Shown here: one piece after another, positions 1-5,287 of the stretch
Layout of the letters: each line of letters opens with the position of its first letter
How positions within the stretch are numbered: position 1 is the first letter of the stretch
NCBI GenBank assembly: GCA_024653795.1
Contig: JANLHY010000769.1
Span: 1 to 5,690 of the forward strand
DNA: 5,690 bases
DNA from: Candidatus Brocadiaceae bacterium
GTDB taxonomy: Bacteria > Planctomycetota > Brocadiia > Brocadiales > Brocadiaceae
Direction of reading: 5' to 3'
Notes under the pieces: generated by a model
The model's input: only the letters and a program-made list of their open reading frames with translations
Databases searched by the model: none
What the model was told of the DNA's origin: nothing
Position numbers and translations under genes: made by a program

Positions 1-138
1 TTTCAACAGTATAAGTCAGGAGAATACAAGAAAGAGGAGAACCGGTATCACTATACCAATTTTGAATATGATGGAGCAACCGATAGTTATGTGTGTCCCC
101 AAACAGCCCTCTGTGGCAAGCTTTTATGGCTTTCTTAA
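1..138 (+). pseudogene. Truncated transposase remnant (IS1182-like)
   Basis: The frame beginning at base 1 is open to a TAA at 136-138 and reads FQQYKSGEYKKEENRYHYTN followed by FEYDGATDSYVCPQ. The pattern of an aromatic residue, YD, acidic D, Y, then CP matches, from memory, the central cysteine-containing region of IS1182-type DDE transposases, which typically read F-x-YD...D-x-Y-x-CP-x-GK-x-L. Here CPQ is followed by four extra codons (TALC, 103-114), then GKLL, then a stop. No catalytic DDE residues are visible, and the reading ends far short of a normal transposase, so it is called broken. The upstream part lies outside the window. It runs toward murJ from the opposite strand and overlaps its last codons. 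The family is inferred from motif resemblance only; an unrelated degenerate ORF is possible. Confidence 0.5.
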
Positions 139-1743
139 GGAGAGTCTGATGAGGTGCCCGAATTCTTCTGATTTGAGTAAGATAGAGGTGCCAGCAAACG
201 CAGCAAATGCGGCGGTCATTGGGACAAACAAGCGAAGCCCTTTAAAATAAAGACTGCCGCTACCATCCGAGGCAGGAAACATTTTCAAGACAAACCAACA
301 CGCTATTACCATTGCTACCGAGGCAGTCACGGTTTTCAGGGTCGAAACGACAACCTCTCTTCCTATCTTGATGCGAAGTTTTTTTTGCAAAATGATGGTT
401 AGAATAATAATCTGGACAATGGCGCTAATTGCCGTAGAGAGCGCCAAACCACCTTCCCGCAATACCCAAATGAGAGAAAGGTTTAAAACAAAATCCAGCC
501 CAACGCATATTGCTCCCACTTTGACCGGTGTGATCGTATCTTTGAATGAGTAAAATGCCCGAATTAACACATGGAGTCCGCAGTAAGCCCAAATCCCAAT
601 GGCATAGAAGAGGATGACACGCGACGTCCTGTATGCGGATTCTGCGTCAAACTGTTTCCTCCGGTAAATGAGATCGATAATGGGTTCCCGAAGTATGATT
701 ATGGCCAGGGACGCAGGGATACCGATTAAGAGCATAAATTTTAACGCCCTGTTGAAGGTTGTTGAAAAGTTGTTCCAGTCCTCACGCACCGCATGAGTGG
801 AAAAAAGCGGGAATACGGCTGTGGCCATGGCAATACCAAAAACACCTAAAGGGAATTGTATCAACCGGTCGCTGTAATACAGCACAGACGCAGCGCCTGC
901 TTTCATTGGATAATTGATGGCCATTCCTGCAAAATGGAAATAGCCCGACCCACCCTGGGGGGCGGAAAATCCAACGGCAATAATGCTGTCAATCAAAACG
1001 TTGATTTGAACGACGGCTAGCCCAAAGACAACAGGACCCATGCGAGTCAACACCAACTTCAAGCCAGGATCTGAAAGTTTCAGAACGGGCCGATAGTATA
1101 ATTCTTTTCTCCGTAAGACCGGGATATGAATGATCACCTGAACAATGCCGGATAAAAAGGTAGCGATGGCAACTGCGTAGATCATCTTTTCCAGGGTTTT
1201 TCCTGTGTAAGGAGACAAAGCAGCCCCCAAGATCCAGCATATATTCATAACGACAGGCGCAAAGGCAGGCATGAAAAAATGGTGAAGGGTGTTCAGCACT
1301 GCTCCCATGAAAGCCACCAGACAGATGAAAAAAACGTAAGGAAACATAATAATGGATAGTTTGAAAACAAGCTGCCACTTTTCCTGTACGTGGAACATTC
1401 GTGGGATAGCAAAAAATGAACCTTCGCCTAACAATACAATTCCACCTAAAATAATGATGAGGACTGTAGCTACAACATTGACAAAGGCCATAGCTTCTGC
1501 CCTGCCGCGTTTTTCGATGTGTTCTGTGAAGATGGGAATGAAGGCTGCGCTGAGAGCGCCTTCGCCAAAGAGACGTCGAAAGAGGTTGGGAATCTTAAAG
1601 GCAACGGCAAAGGCATCCCAAACCATGCCTGTACCAAAGATACTGGCGCATATCATGTCCCGTGCGAGACCAAGTATTCGGCTTAAGAAGGTGCAGACGC
1701 TGATAATCCTAACCGAGCGGAATAAATTATGTGTTTCCGACAT
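124..1743 (-). CDS. murJ: Lipid II flippase MurJ (MviN family)
   Basis: This 539-residue polytopic inner-membrane protein of the MOP superfamily would flip lipid II to the periplasmic face for peptidoglycan synthesis. The N-terminal signature is clear: SRILGLARD (21-29), WDAFAVAFKIPNLFRRLFGEG (42-62) and AFIPIF (67-72). Residues matching the essential charged positions of E. coli MurJ are present by eye: R22, R28, D43 and R56 (E. coli R18, R24, D39, R52), plus R293 in SDRLIQFPLGVFGIA (E. coli R270). About 14 hydrophobic segments fit the family. It is slightly longer than the ~510-residue E. coli protein, partly from about 19 extra residues between roughly 256 and 288. The ATG start sits at the right distance from the signature, but the bases before it (TTAAAAATCGTTT) show no Shine-Dalgarno, so translation may be weak or leaderless. 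It is co-directional with glgC but separated by a 380-base repeat-rich gap. The stop codon overlaps the opposing transposase remnant. Confidence 0.95.
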   Translation of the reverse strand: MSETHNLFRSVRIISVCTFLSRILGLARDMICASIFGTGMVWDAFAVAFKIPNLFRRLFGEGALSAAFIPIFTEHIEKRGRAEAMAFVNVVATVLIIILGGIVLLGEGSFFAIPRMFHVQEKWQLVFKLSIIMFPYVFFICLVAFMGAVLNTLHHFFMPAFAPVVMNICWILGAALSPYTGKTLEKMIYAVAIATFLSGIVQVIIHIPVLRRKELYYRPVLKLSDPGLKLVLTRMGPVVFGLAVVQINVLIDSIIAVGFSAPQGGSGYFHFAGMAINYPMKAGAASVLYYSDRLIQFPLGVFGIAMATAVFPLFSTHAVREDWNNFSTTFNRALKFMLLIGIPASLAIIILREPIIDLIYRRKQFDAESAYRTSRVILFYAIGIWAYCGLHVLIRAFYSFKDTITPVKVGAICVGLDFVLNLSLIWVLREGGLALSTAISAIVQIIILTIILQKKLRIKIGREVVVSTLKTVTASVAMVIACWFVLKMFPASDGSGSLYFKGLRLFVPMTAAFAAFAGTSILLKSEEFGHLIRLSLRKP

Positions 1744-1890
1744 AAACGATTTTTAACGATACTTAAATTAGGCCTTATTCGTACTCGTATTTTAGTCCTG
1801 ACTCAGGGATTAACAATAAATAATCTGAACAAGTTTGTTGTCCAACACTTTGAAGATCAGGCACTGTCAGGGCTAAAACCCAATTCAGAC

Positions 1891-1913
1891 TTCGTCGTGA
1901 GCTCAGTCGAACG
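1891..1913. repeat. Imperfect palindrome around GAGCTC
   Basis: TTCG at 1891-1894 pairs with CGAA at 1908-1911, around a TGAGCTCA palindrome at 1898-1905 that is offset by one base. Read on the minus strand, it starts GTTCGACTGAGCTCAC. From memory this resembles a short palindromic motif scattered between genes in several unrelated bacterial genomes. It lies inside the larger inverted-repeat element. It is too short to prove anything alone. Confidence 0.4.
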
Positions 1914-1922
1914 ATAAGACCG

Positions 1923-1956
1923 CCATTAACCCCAGCCTTAAGGCTGGGGTTAGTGG
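1923..1956. repeat. Perfect 26-base palindrome with extended stem
   Basis: TAACCCCAGCCTT at 1927-1939 is followed directly by its exact reverse complement at 1940-1952. Flanking CCAT and GTGG extend the stem, with one G-U wobble, to 15 pairs (1923-1937 with 1942-1956) around a TTAA loop. It is very stable and could act as an RNA hairpin in transcripts from either strand. Neither side is followed by a T-run, so it is not a canonical intrinsic terminator. It sits near the centre of the inverted-repeat element and is better seen as the element's core or a REP-like unit that may also protect the glgC transcript's 3' end. Confidence 0.8.
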
Positions 1957-1962
1957 ATACAC

Positions 1963-1990
1963 GTCATACCGGGGCTTTAGCCCTGATGAC
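1963..1990. repeat. Interrupted hairpin GTCAT...ATGAC
   Basis: GTCAT (1963-1967) pairs with ATGAC (1986-1990) and, after a small asymmetric internal loop, GGGC pairs with GCCC around TTTA (1972-1983). It begins 6 bases beyond the stem of the 26-base palindrome, so the two make a tandem hairpin pair of the kind seen in REP doublets. No T-run follows on either strand. Confidence 0.55.
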
Positions 1991-2123
1991 ACCGCAAGAT
2001 GAAGCTGTTCTTGTTATTTATTGTCAATTCCTCAGCTATACCCTTGCGTACAGACTGAAATGTGGAACATAGTAAGTTCGCAAAAGGGGACTAACGAGGA
2101 TTTGGGTATTTTTGGCCATGGAG

Positions 2124-3416
2124 CTAGATAACAGTATTTGAAGGAATAACACTTCCTTTTGGTATGATGACTATGTAATCCTGGATCATGTAATTATCCG
2201 CATTCAGATTATCGACTTTATTTGTATTTTCTATTTTCACATTTTCACCGATATGGACGTTCTTATCAACAATAGCCCCTGCGATGCGTGAGTTGTTACC
2301 GATTCCTATATCCGGTATTTTTTTATACAGATTCATCCGTATATTAGATTCTGATTCATAGTAATCCGCACCCATAATGATAGAGTTTTGAATAAGGGTA
2401 TTCTTGCCAATAATACTCCTGATTCCTATGACAGAATTATGGATTTCAGCATCGTTAATAATACATCCATCCGAAATAATAGATTGAGTAATCTTGCAGG
2501 CATTTATGACAGATCCGGGTAAAAAAAGCGGGTTGGTATAGATCGGCGCTTTCTCTTCAAATAAATCAAAGTTGGGCGTAAGAGACGCCAAATTCAGATT
2601 GGCTTCATAAAATGACTTTATTGTTCCTATATCCTCCCAGTAACCATCAAAGAAATAAGCAAGTACACGGCGTTTTTTTATTATTTCTGGGATAATATCC
2701 TTACCAAAGTCTGATTTATTTGTTTCTTCCTTTAATACGTCATTCAACACCTCAAGATTAAATATATAAATACCCATTGAGGCAAGAAGGGTGCGGCCTT
2801 TAGCGCTTATACCACGCCTGTCAAAAGCAGATGCTGGTAAAGAAAGAGAATCTATAACCATCTCATCTTTTGGTTTTTCGAAGAAATCAATAACTCGTCC
2901 CTGTTCGTCTACCTTTAAGATACCTAAATGGCCGGCATCTTTCCTTTGCACGGGAATTGCTGAGACGGTTACTTCCGCGCCGCTCGCAATATGCATTTTG
3001 ATGGCCTCTTGATAGTTCATCCGGTAAAGCTGGTCGCCAGAGAGGATCAATGCAAAATCAATATTAGGCTGATTAAAAAAACGAAGGTTTTGACGAACGG
3101 CATCAGCAGTGCCCTGATACCAGTTCATGCTTTCCGTAGTTTGGGCAGCTGCGAGGATTTCAATAAAACCCCTGGAAAAGTTATCGAATTTATATGCCCG
3201 TGTTATATGTCTATGAAGAGATGCTGAATTAAATTGTGTGAGTACGTAAATCTTATTGAGGTTAGAGTTCAGACAATTACTGATGGGAATGTCTATGATC
3301 CTGTATTTGCCAGCAAGCGGGACTGCAGGTTTCGATCTTTCTTTTGTTAAGGGATAGAGCCTTGTCCCACGCCCTCCACCGAGAATTACGGAGATTACAT
3401 TATCCATTTCTACCAT
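2124..3416 (-). CDS. glgC: Glucose-1-phosphate adenylyltransferase (ADP-glucose synthase)
   Basis: This 430-residue enzyme would make ADP-glucose from ATP and glucose-1-phosphate, the first committed step of bacterial glycogen synthesis, in the cytoplasm. The N-terminal nucleotidyltransferase domain shows the loop GGGRGTRLYPLT (13-24), KPAVPLAGKYRIIDIPISN (29-47), YQGTADAV (100-107), catalytic-region SGDQLYRM with D128 (126-133), the sugar-phosphate-binding FFEKP with K181 (178-182) and DGYWEDIGTI (257-266). From about 295 to the end are hexapeptide-like repeats of a left-handed beta-helix. Length and the ending IIPKGSVIPSNTVI resemble cyanobacterial/plant enzymes. K385 (VDKN) and K420 (IPKG) line up by eye with activator-site lysines of Anabaena, so 3-phosphoglycerate-type control is possible but inferred. 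The ATG at 3414-3416 has AGGA 10 bases upstream (plus-strand TCCT, 3427-3430); the ATG three codons later is an alternative. It is divergent from pilD, with no glycogen synthase or branching enzyme in view. Confidence 0.96.
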   Translation of the reverse strand: MVEMDNVISVILGGGRGTRLYPLTKERSKPAVPLAGKYRIIDIPISNCLNSNLNKIYVLTQFNSASLHRHITRAYKFDNFSRGFIEILAAAQTTESMNWYQGTADAVRQNLRFFNQPNIDFALILSGDQLYRMNYQEAIKMHIASGAEVTVSAIPVQRKDAGHLGILKVDEQGRVIDFFEKPKDEMVIDSLSLPASAFDRRGISAKGRTLLASMGIYIFNLEVLNDVLKEETNKSDFGKDIIPEIIKKRRVLAYFFDGYWEDIGTIKSFYEANLNLASLTPNFDLFEEKAPIYTNPLFLPGSVINACKITQSIISDGCIINDAEIHNSVIGIRSIIGKNTLIQNSIIMGADYYESESNIRMNLYKKIPDIGIGNNSRIAGAIVDKNVHIGENVKIENTNKVDNLNADNYMIQDYIVIIPKGSVIPSNTVI

Positions 3417-3467
3417 TCGAGAAACATCCTTTGACTATAAAATAATACAGACGTAGTTTAACACAAA

Positions 3468-3489
3468 ATCTGACTTATTCAAGTCAGAT
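3468..3489. promoter_or_regulatory. Perfect 9-pair inverted repeat, possible operator
   Basis: ATCTGACTT (3468-3476) and AAGTCAGAT (3481-3489) are exact reverse complements around ATTC. Either a dimeric regulator's binding site or a hairpin in the glgC 5' leader would explain it. On the minus strand it is followed by TTTTGTG, which is too poor a T-run for a confident terminator. Confidence 0.45.
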
Positions 3490-3561
3490 ACTATAAATTT
3501 ATGCGATTTACAATTACCTCAGTAGTCACAGTTTTGTACAATTTGTTTACTGCTTTTAATC

Positions 3562-3590
3562 TTGCAATTGCCAACTTGATTTGATAGTAT
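3562..3590 (+). promoter_or_regulatory. Candidate sigma-70-type promoter for pilD
   Basis: TTGCAA (3562-3567) and TAGTAT (3585-3590) are separated by exactly 17 bases, each matching four of six consensus positions. Transcription would begin near 3597, leaving a leader of about 55 bases before the strong ribosome binding site at 3640-3646. If real, it rules out the TTG at 3581 as the pilD start, because that codon would lie upstream of the transcript. AT-rich DNA gives such matches often. Confidence 0.3.
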
Positions 3591-3639
3591 TCCATAAAAT
3601 ATTTTCATTAATATACTTGAAACAATTATCTTTTTATAA

Positions 3640-3646
3640 GGGAGGG
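3640..3646 (+). promoter_or_regulatory. Strong Shine-Dalgarno that decides the pilD start
   Basis: The purine run AAGGGAGGGG around 3638-3647 contains GGAGG at 3641-3645. Seven bases downstream, in frame with pilD, is ATC at 3653, not ATG, GTG or TTG. The nearest ordinary in-frame start codons are TTG at 3668 (22 bases from GGAGG) and GTG at 3674, both too far. The upstream TTG codons at 3581 and 3617 have no comparable site. Confidence 0.5.
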
Positions 3647-3652
3647 GTTGAT

Positions 3653-4543
3653 ATCCGGAAAAATCTCTTGGATGTGGCTGATCCAAGTTCATTGTCCCTG
3701 TTTTTTGTCGTGGGGTTAATCGTAGGTAGTTTCTTGAATGTCTGTATCTATCGAATCCCCAAGAAAAAATCTCTGGTATCGCCTCGTTCATTTTGTCCAA
3801 ATTGTAATACACCAATCGGGTGGTATGCTAATATTCCTGTATTAAGCTATATATTCCTGCTGGGGCGTTGTCGGACTTGCAAGACAAAAATCTCAATACG
3901 TTATCCACTCGTAGAGTTATTGACAGGGTATATTTTTGTACATCTCTATTACGTATTCATCCAATATAGACACGAATCGCCCTGCATTTTTATTTGTTAC
4001 ATAGCTCTTTGTAGCGCCTTGATTATATCGGCATTTGTAGACCTTGAGTTACTGGTCATCCCCAATGAGGTCACGTTTGTATGTATTCCGCTTGCTCTTG
4101 TTTTAAGCGTGATATGTCCAGGTTTGCATGACGCACAGAACACTCTGAGAAATTTTTCATTGACTGGTGTCTACCGATTAGATACGTTAATTGCGTCCAT
4201 GATCGGGATGCTTGTGGGAGGAGGCATGATATTTCTCTGTAGTGTTTTGGGGAAATGGGTATTTAAGAAGGATGCCATGGGTCTTGGAGATGTAAAACTC
4301 ATGGGTATGATTGGCGGGATCACGGGCTGGAAATTAGCGGTGTCAATCTTCTTTGTCGCTCCGTTTTTTGGGCTCTTAATGGCCGTTCCCGTGTTGTTAT
4401 TTAAGAAAAGACATTTAATCCCGTATGGGCCATTTTTGTCGTTGGCTGCGCTGGTGTGTATCCTCATGCAAGATTATTTTATAGGACTTGTCAATGTGTA
4501 TGTTCAGCTTTTTGTCGTATTATTTTTTGGATTCCATTCATAA
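3653..4543 (+). CDS. pilD: Prepilin peptidase / N-methyltransferase (type IV)
   Basis: This inner-membrane aspartic protease would cleave the leader of type IV prepilins or type II secretion pseudopilins and methylate the new N-terminus. Numbered from the proposed ATC start (296 residues), GLIVGSFLNVCIYRIP (21-36) begins the N-terminal domain. Two zinc-type pairs, CPNC (C48, C51) and CRTC (C73, C76), identify the bifunctional cysteine-containing class. The two catalytic aspartates appear as D130 in FVDLELLVIPNE and D213 in GLGDVKLMG. IPYGPFLSLAAL near 256-267 is also family-typical. About eight hydrophobic segments are visible. The start is uncertain: the frame is open back to a TTG at 3581 (320 residues), but the Shine-Dalgarno and candidate promoter favour ATC 3653, with TTG 3668 as the conventional fallback. 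It is followed after 85 bases by the OmpA-like lipoprotein gene. No pilin or pilus assembly gene is in view, so whether it serves pili or secretion cannot be told. Confidence 0.93.
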   Translation: MRKNLLDVADPSSLSLFFVVGLIVGSFLNVCIYRIPKKKSLVSPRSFCPNCNTPIGWYANIPVLSYIFLLGRCRTCKTKISIRYPLVELLTGYIFVHLYYVFIQYRHESPCIFICYIALCSALIISAFVDLELLVIPNEVTFVCIPLALVLSVICPGLHDAQNTLRNFSLTGVYRLDTLIASMIGMLVGGGMIFLCSVLGKWVFKKDAMGLGDVKLMGMIGGITGWKLAVSIFFVAPFFGLLMAVPVLLFKKRHLIPYGPFLSLAALVCILMQDYFIGLVNVYVQLFVVLFFGFHS

Positions 4544-4575
4544 ATTCCCTCTTGATCAAGGGGATTTATGTTTCT
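4543..4575 (+). terminator. Weak terminator-like hairpin after pilD
   Basis: Just after the pilD stop, CCC-T-CTT pairs with AAG-GGG around a GATC loop (4547-4563, with one bulged T), and TTTATGTTTCTTT follows. The stem is short and the T-run is interrupted, so it might partly attenuate transcription into the lipoprotein gene or be incidental. Confidence 0.25.
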
Positions 4576-4613
4576 TTCAAAAAAAATATTCTTACAAATT
4601 TCTTTACTGTGAA

Positions 4614-4619
4614 AGGAGG
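4614..4619 (+). promoter_or_regulatory. Ribosome binding site fixing the lipoprotein start
   Basis: A full AGGAGG lies 9 bases before the ATG at 4629. This, plus a lipoprotein signal peptide starting exactly there, rejects the longer open frame that begins at 4488 inside pilD. Confidence 0.85.
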
Positions 4620-4628
4620 AAAGGACAT

Positions 4629-5279
4629 ATGTTAGAAGGACGTGGTGCGGTGCGAGGTCTTTGTCTGGTTGGGACATTAGGGATGCTGTTTGTAGGCACT
4701 GGTTGTGCAGAATTAAAGAGACTGCGGCAGGAAAATCAGCAGTTGAGTGAAACCGTATCCGGCATGCAGCAGGAGAATGCAGAATTATCATCAAAGGCAA
4801 GCAGGTATGAAGGCGAGGTAAATAGACTTGAGAATGCAAGAAGGGATCTCGAAGCAAAATTAAAAGGCACAGGGGCAACCGTGAGAATAAAGAACGGCGC
4901 TGTTTCTGTATTGCTACCGGGCGCGGTATTGTTTGATCCCGGACAAACTACGTTACGGCCCCAATCCAAGGCAACACTCGAGAAGATCGCGGATATACTG
5001 AATACATCCGCAGCGGGTGAAATAGTCAGAATTGAAGGCCATACAGACAATGACCCTGTTCTGAAACAAAAGGACAAATACAAATCAAACTGGGAATTAT
5101 CCGCGGCAAGGGCTGCTGCCGTTCTTCATTACATGGTTGAAGAATGCGGCGTTTCACCCACGAGAGTTTACATTGCTGGATTCGGACAATACCAGCCTTT
5201 AGCGGATAATAAATCAAAAGCTGACAAGGAGAAAAACCGACGTGTGGAGTTTGTAATAGTGCCAGGAGGCGGCGGCTAG
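4629..5279 (+). CDS. OmpA-family peptidoglycan-binding lipoprotein, MotB-like
   Basis: The 216-residue product probably tethers the outer membrane to peptidoglycan. Residues 1-25 form a lipoprotein signal (R5 and R9, then a hydrophobic stretch) ending in a VGTGC lipobox, so C26 would be lipidated; no D follows at +2 (A27), consistent with outer-membrane sorting if E. coli rules apply. Residues 28-78 are a predicted coiled coil rich in E, Q, R and L in heptad-like order. Residues 88-212 are an OmpA C-terminal domain: LLPGAVLFDPGQTTLRPQ, IEGHTDND, NWELSAARAAAV, YIAGFGQYQP and KNRRVEFVI. D140 and R161 match the diaminopimelate-contacting Asp and Arg of OmpA/Pal, and the longer spacing plus SNWELS is MotB-style. 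A transmembrane ion-channel helix as in MotB is absent, so a flagellar stator role is unlikely. It ends in GGGG. hisH starts 8 bases after the stop, suggesting co-transcription. The specific name (Pal, YiaD or other) cannot be assigned. Confidence 0.9.
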   Translation: MLEGRGAVRGLCLVGTLGMLFVGTGCAELKRLRQENQQLSETVSGMQQENAELSSKASRYEGEVNRLENARRDLEAKLKGTGATVRIKNGAVSVLLPGAVLFDPGQTTLRPQSKATLEKIADILNTSAAGEIVRIEGHTDNDPVLKQKDKYKSNWELSAARAAAVLHYMVEECGVSPTRVYIAGFGQYQPLADNKSKADKEKNRRVEFVIVPGGGG

Positions 5280-5287
5280 AGTTTGAC

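Larger units (their letters stand above)
1867..1986. repeat. Inner inverted repeat pair, 15 bases
   Basis: TCAGGGCTAAAACCC at 1867-1881 is the reverse complement, with one mismatch, of GGGCTTTAGCCCTGA at 1972-1986. The pair encloses the 26-base palindrome and lies inside the outer arms. The right copy is itself self-complementary (GGGC-TTTA-GCCC), so it can form either a local hairpin or the long-range pairing. Such alternating short palindromes are typical of REP/BIME-like intergenic repeats. Whether this organism carries further copies cannot be told from one window. Confidence 0.65.
1802..2035. repeat. Inverted-repeat element with ~30-base outer arms
   Basis: Bases 1802-1831 and the reverse complement of 2006-2035 match at 24 of 30 positions without gaps. 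The common core is ATTRACAATAAATAA, then three differing bases, then GAACA. Between the arms lie a second inverted repeat (1867-1881 with 1972-1986), a hairpin at 1963-1990 and a perfect palindrome centred at 1939/1940. The arms are not equidistant from the palindrome: the left half is about 42 bases longer than the right. The size (~234 bases), absence of coding capacity and terminal inverted repeats fit a MITE or a composite REP/BIME-type element. No clear target-site duplication was found at the edges. An old inverted duplication is an alternative. Confidence 0.6.
1744..2123. other. Gene-free, repeat-rich gap between glgC and murJ
   Basis: No credible gene lies in these 380 bases. The short open frame at 1729-1917 (+) crosses repeat arms and resembles nothing I know. 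Most of the gap (1802-2035) is occupied by nested inverted repeats, listed separately. The bases next to murJ (1744-1801) are AT-rich and presumably hold or follow its promoter, but no convincing -35/-10 pair was found. A TTGACA on the minus strand (2022-2027) lies inside the right outer repeat arm and has no good -10 partner. Bases 2036-2123, downstream of the glgC stop, show no hairpin with a T-run, so no intrinsic terminator for glgC can be named. Confidence 0.7.
3417..3652. promoter_or_regulatory. Divergent control region between glgC and pilD
   Basis: These AT-rich bases must supply the leftward glgC promoter and probably the rightward pilD promoter. A perfect 9-pair inverted repeat (3468-3489) lies 52 bases upstream of the glgC start. 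On the minus strand, TTGAAT followed after 16 bases by TAAACT is a possible glgC promoter, with four of six matches in each box; its -35 overlaps the inverted repeat, which would suit an operator, but this is speculative. The plus-strand candidate promoter and ribosome binding site are listed separately. No gene is supported here. Confidence 0.5.

Noticed and set aside
989..1378. 129-residue open frame on the minus strand
   Set aside because: It lies wholly inside murJ in another frame, has a Cys/His/Ser-rich unstructured composition and no recognisable motif.
1352..1756. 134-residue open frame on the plus strand
   Set aside because: It is antisense to the start of murJ, whose family signature is unmistakable; the composition is typical of an antisense shadow.
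1796..1809. TCCTGACTCAGGGA as an operator
   Set aside because: Only five pairs around one base, a size expected by chance, and partly overlapping the outer repeat arm.
1729..1917. 62-residue open frame crossing the intergenic repeats
   Set aside because: It begins inside murJ antisense and runs through inverted-repeat arms, with no ribosome binding site or motif.
1923..1956. Palindrome as an intrinsic terminator for glgC
   Set aside because: The stem is strong enough, but no T-run follows on either strand, and it lies about 170 bases beyond the glgC stop.
1802..2035. CRISPR array
   Set aside because: The repeats are inverted and nested, not direct and regularly spaced, and no cas gene is present.
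3519..3815. 98-residue minus-strand frame upstream of glgC
   Set aside because: It is antisense to the pilD start and control region and shows no family features.
4488..4628. Extended N-terminus for the OmpA lipoprotein, overlapping pilD
   Set aside because: The AGGAGG and lipoprotein signal peptide place the start at 4629; the extension has no function I can see.
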